Assembly: GCA_021814735.1 (NCBI GenBank)
Contig: JAKAHX010000098.1
Coordinates: 1-6,473 of the forward strand
Origin: Chloroflexota bacterium
GTDB lineage: Bacteria > Chloroflexota > Limnocylindria > Limnocylindrales > CSP1-4
Length of the DNA stretch: 6,473 bases
Direction: 5' to 3'
Position numbers and translations under genes: made by a program. This document shows, in pieces, positions 1 to 5,226 of the stretch; position 1 is the stretch's first letter; every line of letters starts with the position of its first letter. The notes beneath the pieces were generated by a model. It saw only the letters and a program-made list of their open reading frames with translations. It ran no database searches and was not told the origin of the DNA.

Positions 1-178
1 GCCACCGGGGTCCTGTGCCCGAGCTTCGCGACCGCTCGGCCGCGGGCCGATCGGGTCGGGGAACTGCCACGCCCGCGGTGGCCCCCGCCGGGGCCCGAGG
101 GCAGGGTCGTCGACGGGCGCGCGACCGTCAGCGTTCATACAGCCCGGGGGGGCGTGTCAGACGAACCGTGCGCGATCT
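1..178. other. Noncoding leader segment with two GC hairpins
   Basis: No gene can be supported here. All plus frames are open because of the extreme G+C, and none has a recognisable protein or a ribosome binding site. Two perfect short hairpins are visible. TCGGCC-GCG-GGCCGA lies at 36-50, and GGCCCC-CGCC-GGGGCC at 80-95. Neither has a T-run. Both lie downstream of the minus-strand sulfurtransferase stop codon, so they could help end its transcript, but this is a guess. A minus-strand ATG at 136-138 opens a frame to the window edge. It lacks a ribosome binding site and shows no recognised domain. Confidence 0.4.
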
Positions 179-1021
179 TCAGCGGTTGAGCGGCAGGTCC
201 ATGCGGGCGCTCCACTCGGCCCAGCCCGCGTCGTACACCCCGACGTCCGGGTAGCCGAGCAGTGCCAGCGCAAAGGCGACCTTTGACGCACCGATCCCGC
301 TGCCGTCGTAGACGAGTACCCGCCTGTCCCTCGAGATGCCCGCCCGCTGGAAGATCCCGCTCAGCTGATCGGGCGGCAGGAAGTGCTGTCCGTCGCCCGT
401 GGTGAGCAGGACGGCCGGGACGTTGACGGCCCCGGGAAGGCGACCGAGGCGACCCGCGTCTCCCTGCTGGCCGGCGAAATCGGCCGGGCTGCGCGCGTCG
501 ACCACGTCCACGGCGCGTGACCCGATGAGGTCCCGCACGTCGGCGGTGGAGAGCCGCCGTCGGGGTTCCAGCCGTGGGGTGAACGTGGCCGGCTCGGCCG
601 GCAGCTGCGCCGTGCTCGTCGGTCGACCGCTGGCCACCCACGCGGGCCAGCCGCCGTCAAGGACGCGAACCGCGTCGAACCCGTAGGTCTGCAGGCTCCA
701 CCACACCCGGCTCGCGTAGAGTCCGCCCGTGTCGTCGTAGCAGACGACGGTCATGCCATCGCCGACCCCGGCCCGGGACATGGCGGCGGCAAACCGATCG
801 GGCCCGGCCAGCTGCAGGGGGGTGGCGTCGTCCGGGTCGGCCAGGTCCGTCATCCAGTCCATGAAGACAGCGCCCGGGATGTGTCCCTGAGCGAAGAGCT
901 GGCGGGCGGTAAGGTCCGCGCGCCACCGGCAGTCGAGGATCCGCACCGACGAGCGGGACACGTGCTCCGCCACCCAGTCGATCGTGGCGAGCAGCTCCGG
1001 CCGGGCAAAGGATGCGGGCAT
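179..1021 (-). CDS. Two-domain rhodanese-like sulfurtransferase lacking the catalytic cysteine
   Basis: This protein belongs to the thiosulfate/3-mercaptopyruvate sulfurtransferase family. Members normally move a sulfane sulfur to cyanide or a thiol through a cysteine in the C-terminal rhodanese domain. With the start at 1021 it has 280 residues, the usual family length, and begins with the typical FARPELL segment. Domain 1 (about residues 5-132) has GHIPGA at 46-51 and the inactive YDDTGG loop at 95-100. Domain 2 (about 155-280) has DARSP at 175-179, PGAVNVP, and the active-site loop. The expected CGSG(V/T) is replaced by DGSGIG, with Asp239 (codon GAC, bases 305-307 on the minus strand) in the cysteine slot. 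The only cysteines are Cys31 and Cys94, neither in a P-loop first position. The fold is clear, but normal sulfurtransferase activity is doubtful. An in-frame ATG at 1033 and one at 1105 are alternatives. The start at 1021 is preferred for its fit to the family and to the -10-like element 7 bases upstream. The gene diverges from the aminotransferase gene. Confidence 0.9.
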   Translation of the reverse strand: MPASFARPELLATIDWVAEHVSRSSVRILDCRWRADLTARQLFAQGHIPGAVFMDWMTDLADPDDATPLQLAGPDRFAAAMSRAGVGDGMTVVCYDDTGGLYASRVWWSLQTYGFDAVRVLDGGWPAWVASGRPTSTAQLPAEPATFTPRLEPRRRLSTADVRDLIGSRAVDVVDARSPADFAGQQGDAGRLGRLPGAVNVPAVLLTTGDGQHFLPPDQLSGIFQRAGISRDRRVLVYDGSGIGASKVAFALALLGYPDVGVYDAGWAEWSARMDLPLNR

Positions 1022-1027
1022 CGCCGG

Positions 1028-1034
1028 TATCATA
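1028..1034. promoter_or_regulatory. Shared, near-symmetric -10 element for two divergent leaderless genes
   Basis: The heptamer TATCATA reads as TATCAT on the plus strand (1028-1033), 8 bases before the ATG at 1042. It reads as TATGAT on the minus strand (1034-1029), 7 bases before the ATG at 1021. Both fit the TANNNT -10 consensus at the distance expected when transcription starts at the A of the start codon. Neither start codon has a Shine-Dalgarno sequence, whereas luxR, cydA and cydB all do. No good -35 hexamer is visible in either direction, so this rests on the -10 match, its spacing and the absence of ribosome binding sites. Confidence 0.5.
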
Positions 1035-1041
1035 GCCGCCC

Positions 1042-2388
1042 ATGAATCGCCCGGACCCCGACGAGCAGGCGCGGGTCGATGCGGCACGAGCCCAGCTGCC
1101 AGCACTCGAGGCCGCGATCTACCTCAACACCGGCACGTCCGGCCCGCTGCCGCTGACGGCCGACGAGGCGCTGCGCCAGCTCGAGGAGTACGAGCTGCGC
1201 TACGGCCGCGCCGGCCACGACGCATACGAGGAGCTCCTGGCCCGGATGGCCGAGTGCCGCGCCGCGGTCGCGGCGGTGCTGCACGCCTCACCCGACGCCG
1301 TCGCGCTGACGCGCTCGACCACCGACGGGCTGAACGCGGCGGCCTGGTCGATCGACTGGCATCCGGGCGACGAGGTCGTCACGACGTCGCTCGAGCATCC
1401 CGGGCTCCTGGCGCCCCTGGCCGCCCTGGCGGAGCGCGGGGTCGTCGTCCGGATGGTCGACGTGGGTGATGGCGGTGACGACGATGCGACACTGGCGGCG
1501 ATCGAGCACGCGCTCTCGTCGCGCACCCGGCTGGTGGCTGTCTCCCACGTCTCGTGGATCACCGGTGCGGTCCTGCCCGTCGCACGCATCGCGGCACTGG
1601 CGAGCGCCGCGGGAGCGTGGACCGCCATCGACGGCGCCCAGTCCGCGGGTGCGATCGACGTCGACCCGGCGGGCCTCGGCGCCGACTTCTACGCGATCCC
1701 TGCGCAGAAGTGGCTGCTCGGGCCGGAGGGTATGGGTGCCCTCTGGGCGTCGGACCGCGCCATCCGCGAGGCGCGGCAGCCCTACGCGGGCTGGTGGACC
1801 ACCGACGAGACCACCGCACACGGCGAGCCGGCCGGCGGGACTCGGGGTGCCTCGCGGCCCCCGGAGGCGGGCGCGGAGCCACCGGGGGCCGGCACGGGGA
1901 CACGGGTCCTGGAGGGCCACGAGTGGCACGGCGCACCCGCCCTGCGGCCCTGGTCGGACGCGCGCCGGTTCGACACGACCGGCTTCCACCGACCGTCGGT
2001 GGCCGCGTTCGGACGGAGCACGGGCTGGCTGGCCATGCACGTGGGGCTGCCCTGGATGCACCAACGCGGGCCCCGACTGGCCGCTGCCGTCGCCGACGGA
2101 CTGGCCTCGATCCCCGGCGTGACCGTCCTCACGCCGCGCCGGAGCATGGCCACCCTGGTCACCTTCCGGGTGGCGGGCTGGACCGCGGACGAGGCGCTCG
2201 ACGCGTTACAGCGGCGGGTCTTCGCCGTCCTCCGAACGGTTCCCGGGACGGACGCCCTGCGCGCGAGCGTGGGCTGGTTCAACTCGGAGGCCGAGCTCGA
2301 CCGGTTCCTCGAGACGGTCGAGGAGGTGGCGCGGCACACCCCCGCCACGTTCCCGCGCCGGGCCGAGCTCACCATCCTCGACCAGTGA
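1042..2388 (+). CDS. Class V aminotransferase-fold PLP enzyme (SufS/isopenicillin-N-epimerase-like, not a Cys desulfurase)
   Basis: This is a 448-residue fold-type I PLP enzyme of the aminotransferase class V superfamily. Visible landmarks are the N-terminal YLNTGTSGPLP (27-37), TRSTTDGLN (90-98), His119 in SLEHPG stacking on PLP, Asp197 in IDGAQSAG binding the pyridine nitrogen, the Schiff-base Lys223 in PAQKWLLGPEG (codon 1708-1710), RRFDTTGFHRP (308-318), and a C-terminal RASVGWFNSEAELDRF motif. The mobile-loop cysteine of SufS/CsdA (RxGHHCA-type) is absent, and the only cysteine is Cys72 near the N-terminus. Cysteine desulfurase activity is therefore unlikely. Epimerase, lyase or transaminase chemistry is possible, and the substrate cannot be read from sequence. 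A Pro/Gly/Ala/Glu-rich stretch at about 256-290 (bases 1807-1911) looks like a flexible insertion. The start is the ATG at 1042, which has no Shine-Dalgarno sequence. It shares its upstream region with the divergent rhodanese gene, which suggests a related sulfur or amino-acid role. Confidence 0.88.
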   Translation: MNRPDPDEQARVDAARAQLPALEAAIYLNTGTSGPLPLTADEALRQLEEYELRYGRAGHDAYEELLARMAECRAAVAAVLHASPDAVALTRSTTDGLNAAAWSIDWHPGDEVVTTSLEHPGLLAPLAALAERGVVVRMVDVGDGGDDDATLAAIEHALSSRTRLVAVSHVSWITGAVLPVARIAALASAAGAWTAIDGAQSAGAIDVDPAGLGADFYAIPAQKWLLGPEGMGALWASDRAIREARQPYAGWWTTDETTAHGEPAGGTRGASRPPEAGAEPPGAGTGTRVLEGHEWHGAPALRPWSDARRFDTTGFHRPSVAAFGRSTGWLAMHVGLPWMHQRGPRLAAAVADGLASIPGVTVLTPRRSMATLVTFRVAGWTADEALDALQRRVFAVLRTVPGTDALRASVGWFNSEAELDRFLETVEEVARHTPATFPRRAELTILDQ

Positions 2389-2414
2389 GCACCCCGCGAG
2401 GTTGAGCACCCCGC
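2386..2414 (+). repeat. Perfect 12-bp direct repeat overlapping the stop codon
   Basis: TGAGCACCCCGC occurs at 2386-2397 and again at 2403-2414, a period of 17 bases. The first copy begins with the TGA stop codon of the aminotransferase gene. The second TGA is in another frame, so it is not a backup stop. It may be a small slippage duplication. No function is evident. Confidence 0.6.
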
Positions 2415-2427
2415 CCCGCTGAGCGCG

Positions 2428-2455
2428 CTGCGTCGCCGTGCGGGTCGCGACGCGG
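2428..2455 (+). terminator. GC-rich hairpin after the aminotransferase gene
   Basis: GCGTCGC (2430-2436) pairs perfectly with GCGACGC (2447-2453) across a 10-base loop. Two further closing pairs (one G-T, one C-G) extend it to 9 bp. It lies 40 bases after the stop codon and before the tRNA gene, where a transcript end is expected. No T-run follows, so it would be a U-tract-less terminator or a Rho-associated 3' structure at best. Confidence 0.4.
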
Positions 2456-2537
2456 GTGGGGGCCGCCGCGTGGCAGGTCGGCGTCATTCCCACCGGGTCG
2501 CTGGCCGTGGCCATGTCGATCGAGTTCGCGGGCGGGG

Positions 2538-2543
2538 TATCCT
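2538..2543 (+). promoter_or_regulatory. Possible -10 box of the tRNA gene
   Basis: TATCCT lies 10 bases before the first base of the mature tRNA, a normal position for a tRNA promoter with a very short 5' leader. No convincing -35 element is visible; the best upstream candidate, TGTCGA at 2514-2519, is poor. In such GC-rich DNA a TATNNT hexamer is uncommon, which gives modest support. Confidence 0.4.
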
Positions 2544-2553
2544 CGTCCGGGCA

Positions 2554-2629
2554 GGGGGAGTAGCTCAGCGGTTAGAGCCGCCGTCTTATACACGGCACGT
2601 CGTGCGTTCGAATCGCACCTCCCCCACCA
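2554..2629 (+). tRNA. tRNA-Ile with anticodon UAU (reads AUA), CCA encoded
   Basis: The cloverleaf is complete. The 7-bp acceptor stem pairs 2554-2560 (GGGGGAG) with 2619-2625. The D stem pairs GCTC (2563-2566) with GAGC (2575-2578). The anticodon stem pairs GCCGT (2580-2584) with ACGGC (2592-2596), and its loop is CTTATAC. The variable loop has 5 bases. The T stem pairs GTGCG (2602-2606) with CGCAC (2614-2618), with loop TTCGAAT. All stems are perfectly paired. The discriminator is A2626 and CCA is encoded at 2627-2629. The anticodon is TAT at 2587-2589, preceded by T33 and followed by A37. U36-A37 is the context needed for t6A modification, as expected for an isoleucine tRNA. Bacteria usually read AUA with tRNA-Ile2 bearing a lysidine-modified CAU, so a UAU species is unusual. 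Confidence 0.93.
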
Positions 2630-2684
2630 GTGCCGGTCCCAGGCACGAAGTCGCTGGGTGAGTCCTGCCCCGGCTTCGGTCAGA

Positions 2685-2700
2685 TGGGCCGTCCGGCCCA
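2685..2700 (+). terminator. Perfect hairpin downstream of the tRNA gene
   Basis: TGGGCCG (2685-2691) and CGGCCCA (2694-2700) form a perfect inverted repeat with a 2-base centre. In RNA this is a 6-bp stem with a 4-base loop. It lies 55 bases after the tRNA CCA and could mark the end of the tRNA precursor. There is no T-run directly after it, so the call is tentative. Confidence 0.35.
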
Positions 2701-2762
2701 CCCCGGGAGCGACCGTCTTCCCCTTACTCGTGGAGGGCCTTCGGGTGCAGCCTCGGGCGCGC

Positions 2763-2780
2763 GTGCTCCGTGTGCTCCGC
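2763..2780 (+). repeat. 9-bp tandem repeat upstream of the PAS-LuxR gene
   Basis: GTGCTCCGT (2763-2771) is followed directly by GTGCTCCGC (2772-2780), then by a degenerate third unit beginning GTGCCGC. The repeat lies about 100 bases before the regulator's start codon. It may be only a compositional repeat. Confidence 0.4.
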
Positions 2781-2867
2781 GTGCCGCTTGCTCATGCCCG
2801 TCGTCGCTGTCGACGCCGGCCGAGGCCTGTGCGGGACGTGGCGGTCTGTCGCACGGGGAGTCGGCGC

Positions 2868-2879
2868 GAGGCAGGGGAG
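2868..2879 (+). promoter_or_regulatory. Ribosome binding site deciding the PAS-LuxR start
   Basis: GAGG at 2868-2871 and AGGGGAG at 2873-2879 are purine-rich Shine-Dalgarno-like tracts before the ATG at 2881. GAGG has a normal spacing of 9 bases; the second tract is too close to act alone. They favour the ATG over an in-frame GTG at 2770, whose extra 37 residues resemble no domain. Confidence 0.55.
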
Positions 2880-2880
2880 C

Positions 2881-3600
2881 ATGGCCAGGGAGAGCGCAGG
2901 CAGTTCGGCAACCGCGGTCGAGGCCCGCCCACGGCGTTCCGCCGAGCGGAGGCCGGAGATCCACGACAGCGCCGTGGTGGACGAGGCCTGGATCGGGCGG
3001 ATCGCCACGGCCGACGGTGCCTTCGTCACCGATGAGCGGCAGCGCGTGGTGGCCTGGTCCAGTTCTGCGCAACGCATGCTCGGGTTCTCACCGGAGGAGC
3101 TGGTTGGCCAGCCCTGCTTCCTGGCCCTGATGGGCCGGGAGCCGGACGGCCATCCCGTCTGCCGCCGGGGTTGCGCGGTGATCCGCAATGCGCGGCGCGG
3201 CCGGGGCACGGCGTCCTACGAGGTCACGGCGCGGACCCGGGACGGCTCAGCCCGTTCGCTCTCGTTCAGCATCGTCGTGGTGGAGCGGCCCCGGGGCGGG
3301 TTCCACGTCCTGCATCTGTTCCGGGACGCCGGTGCCTCCGCGCCCGCCCGGTCGGGCGCCACCCGGCGTGACGTGGCCGAGGCTCCCCGGACGCCGCCCG
3401 CCCAGGTCGATCCGCTGACCCGGAGGGAACTCCAGGTGCTGGGCCTCCTGGCGCAGGGATCGACCATCGACGAGATCGCGGAGCACCTTTCCATCAGCAT
3501 CTTCACCGCCCGGAACCACGTGGCGAACGTCCAGTGCAAGCTCGGGGCGCGGAACCGGCTCGAGACGGTGCTCCTGGCGATGCGCCGTGGCCTCGTCTGA
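2881..3600 (+). CDS. PAS domain-LuxR family transcriptional regulator with a Cys/His cluster
   Basis: This 239-residue protein is probably a cytoplasmic DNA-binding regulator. A variable N-terminus (1-35) precedes a PAS domain at about 40-148, recognisable from VTDERQRVVAWSSSAQRMLGFSPEELVGQ. It is followed by a linker rich in Pro, Ala and Arg. A LuxR-type helix-turn-helix occupies about 179-239: LTRRELQVL (179-187), IDEIAEHLSIS (196-206) and TARNHVANVQCKLGARNR (209-226), matching the GerE/LuxR consensus. There is no phosphoacceptor receiver domain. The PAS domain has Cys79, His91, Cys94 and Cys98, giving C-X14-C-X3-C with an HxxCxxxC core. This could bind a metal, an Fe-S cluster or haem, or act as a thiol switch. 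The ligand is not determined by sequence. The gene is the nearest regulator to the cytochrome bd operon, 210 bases upstream in the same direction. A hairpin and an operator-like cluster lie between them, so control of cyd is plausible but inferred. Confidence 0.88.
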   Translation: MARESAGSSATAVEARPRRSAERRPEIHDSAVVDEAWIGRIATADGAFVTDERQRVVAWSSSAQRMLGFSPEELVGQPCFLALMGREPDGHPVCRRGCAVIRNARRGRGTASYEVTARTRDGSARSLSFSIVVVERPRGGFHVLHLFRDAGASAPARSGATRRDVAEAPRTPPAQVDPLTRRELQVLGLLAQGSTIDEIAEHLSISIFTARNHVANVQCKLGARNRLETVLLAMRRGLV

Positions 3601-3611
3601 CATGGCGCCCT

Positions 3612-3649
3612 CCGGGTACCCGGTGCGGGCGGACCTCGGTGCCGCCCGC
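3612..3649 (+). terminator. GC hairpin terminator candidate after the PAS-LuxR gene
   Basis: GCGGGCGG (3625-3632) pairs perfectly with CCGCCCGC (3642-3649) across a 9-base loop, and a G-T and a G-C pair can close the base. Just upstream is a perfect 12-bp palindrome, CCGGGTACCCGG (3612-3623). The structures start 12 bases after the regulator's stop codon. No T-run follows, so ordinary intrinsic termination is uncertain. The pair probably separates the regulator transcript from the cyd operon. Confidence 0.45.
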
Positions 3650-3662
3650 GCGCGATGAGCGA

Positions 3663-3717
3663 TGGTGCGTTCCGGGCCTTTCCCGCGCGACTGGTGCGCT
3701 CGCACCATGAACTGGTG
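3663..3717 (+). promoter_or_regulatory. TGGTG half-site cluster upstream of cydA (candidate operator)
   Basis: TGGTGCG occurs at 3663-3669 and 3692-3698. Its inverse CGCACCA lies at 3701-3707, and TGGTG recurs at 3713-3717. The middle pair forms a perfect 7-2-7 inverted repeat (3692-3707). The last two form a 5-5-5 inverted repeat (CACCA at 3703-3707 and TGGTG at 3713-3717). Same-strand sites at 3692 and 3713 are 21 bases apart, two helical turns. The cluster sits 94-148 bases before the cydA start, where an operator would lie. It does not match FNR or Rex consensus sites. The binding protein is unknown; the adjacent LuxR-type regulator is a candidate. Confidence 0.45.
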
Positions 3718-3810
3718 GACGCCGGGACACAGACTGCCCGTGGCCCCTGGGACGCGCCCGCGACGCCGTTCGGGGCCAGGATCGGGACGTAGAGGAGAAG
3801 GTCGCCGCCC

Positions 3811-5211
3811 ATGAGCCCACTCGATCTCTCGCGCTGGCAGTTCGGCATCACCACCGTCTACCACTTCCTGTTCGTCCCGCTGACGATCGGACTGGCGTTC
3901 CTGGTGGCAGGGCTGCAGACCGCCTGGGTGCGCAGCGGCAACGAACGCTACCTGCGGCTCACGCGCTTCTACGGCGAGCTCTTCCTGATCAACTTTGCGC
4001 TCGGGGTGGTCACCGGGATCGTGCAGGAGTTCCAGTTCGGGATGAACTGGAGCGCCTACAGCCGATTCGTGGGCGACATCTTCGGAGCCCCGCTCGCCAT
4101 CGAGGGGCTCCTCGCGTTCTTCCTCGAGTCGACGTTCCTGGGGCTCTGGATCTTCGGGTGGGATCGCCTGCCGCGCCTGGTGCACCTCGCGACGATCTGG
4201 ATCGCCGCGATTGGCACGGCGCTCTCCGCATTCTTCATCCTGGCTGCCAATGCCTGGATGCAGCACCCGGTGGGTTACCAGCTCGACACGGCGGCCGGGC
4301 GGGCGGTGCAGACCGACTTCCTCGCGGTGATCACCAACCCAGTGGCCACGATCACGTTCCCCCACACCATCGTGGCCGCCTTCCTCACGGCGGGGGCCTT
4401 CATGGCCGCGGTCGCCCTCTGGCGGCTCTGGCGCCACCCGGACCGGGACGCCGACGCGTTCCGAACCGCCGCACGGGTGGGCGCGGTGACAGTCCTGGTG
4501 GCGGCCGTGCTGGTGGTGGTCACCGGCGACCAGCAGGGCAAGGTGATGACCACCGTGCAGCCAATGAAGATGGCGGCGGCGGAGGCGCTCTACCAGACCG
4601 AGCAGCCGGCCTCCTTCTCGATCTTCACGATCGGCTCGCTCGATGGGCGGACGGAGCTCTTCTCGATCCGGATCCCGGATCTCCTCTCGTTCCTCGCCAC
4701 CGGCAACCTGAACGGCAGGGTGGAGGGGATCAACGACCTGCAGAGCCAGTACCAGGCCACCTATGGTCCCGGCGACTACGTGCCCTACGTGCCGGTCACC
4801 TACTGGTCGTTCCGGCTCATGATCGGGACCGGTGCCTTGGCGGCGCTCGGGGCGCTCTGGATGCTCTGGGCGCTGCGGAAACGCGACCTCCCCATCGGGC
4901 GATGGGTGCTGGCCGTCTCGGTGGTCCTGCCGCTCCTGCCACTGGCCGCCAACTCGCTCGGCTGGATCTTCACGGAGATGGGCCGGCAGCCGTGGATCGT
5001 CTTCGGCCTGATGACGACGCAGGCCGGCGTCTCACCCGGGACGTCGACCGCGGAGGTGCTGATCAGCGTGGTCGGGTTCACGCTCCTCTACGGCGTGCTG
5101 GCCGTCATCGAGGTCGGCCTGCTCCTGCGCCGCATCCGGGGCGGTCTTCCGGACACGGCGTCCCCGGGCGCCGGTGACGAGCTCGGCCGCCCCGCGGCCT
5201 TCAGCTACTAG
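3811..5211 (+). CDS. cydA: Cytochrome bd-type quinol oxidase subunit I
   Basis: CydA is the haem-bearing subunit of the membrane quinol:oxygen oxidoreductase that reduces O2 to water with high affinity. The 466-residue protein has about nine hydrophobic membrane segments. Aligned with E. coli CydA, key residues are present: His18 (haem b595 ligand) in VYHFLFVP, Glu98 and Glu106 in AIEGLLAFFLEST, His185 (haem b558 ligand) in TFPHT, and Arg335 and Met337 (b558 ligand) in YWSFRLMIG. Lys253 and Glu258 of the Q-loop lie in QPMKMAAAEALYQTE. GRQPW is at 391-395. The Q-loop is the short form typical of non-proteobacterial enzymes, which accounts for the protein being shorter than E. coli's roughly 520 residues. 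A purine-rich AGGAGAAGG (3793-3801) precedes the ATG by 9 bases. The stop codon is 15 bases before cydB, so the two are cotranslated in an operon. No residue appears to be missing. Confidence 0.97.
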   Translation: MSPLDLSRWQFGITTVYHFLFVPLTIGLAFLVAGLQTAWVRSGNERYLRLTRFYGELFLINFALGVVTGIVQEFQFGMNWSAYSRFVGDIFGAPLAIEGLLAFFLESTFLGLWIFGWDRLPRLVHLATIWIAAIGTALSAFFILAANAWMQHPVGYQLDTAAGRAVQTDFLAVITNPVATITFPHTIVAAFLTAGAFMAAVALWRLWRHPDRDADAFRTAARVGAVTVLVAAVLVVVTGDQQGKVMTTVQPMKMAAAEALYQTEQPASFSIFTIGSLDGRTELFSIRIPDLLSFLATGNLNGRVEGINDLQSQYQATYGPGDYVPYVPVTYWSFRLMIGTGALAALGALWMLWALRKRDLPIGRWVLAVSVVLPLLPLAANSLGWIFTEMGRQPWIVFGLMTTQAGVSPGTSTAEVLISVVGFTLLYGVLAVIEVGLLLRRIRGGLPDTASPGAGDELGRPAAFSY

Positions 5212-5226
5212 GGAGCGGGTGTCGCC

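Noticed and set aside
1..138. Possible minus-strand gene starting at the ATG at 136-138 and leaving the window
   Set aside because: No ribosome binding site, no clear promoter and no recognised motif in the 46 visible codons. It cannot be told apart from GC-driven open frame.
1022..1105. Longer rhodanese start at 1105
   Set aside because: It would overlap the 5' coding region of the divergent aminotransferase gene by 64 bases, and the extra residues are not family-like.
2607..2629. tRNA 3' end as an integration attachment site
   Set aside because: No second copy of the tRNA 3' sequence and no integrase or other mobile gene is present in the window.
2770..2880. Longer PAS-LuxR start at the GTG at 2770
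   Set aside because: The extra 37 residues match no domain, overlap a tandem repeat, and lack a ribosome binding site, whereas the ATG at 2881 has purine-rich tracts before it.
3247..4437. Long open minus-strand frame (396 codons) opposite luxR and cydA
   Set aside because: It is antisense to two well-supported genes, is rich in Arg, Glu, Gly and Pro as expected from the GC-biased complement, and shows no domain.
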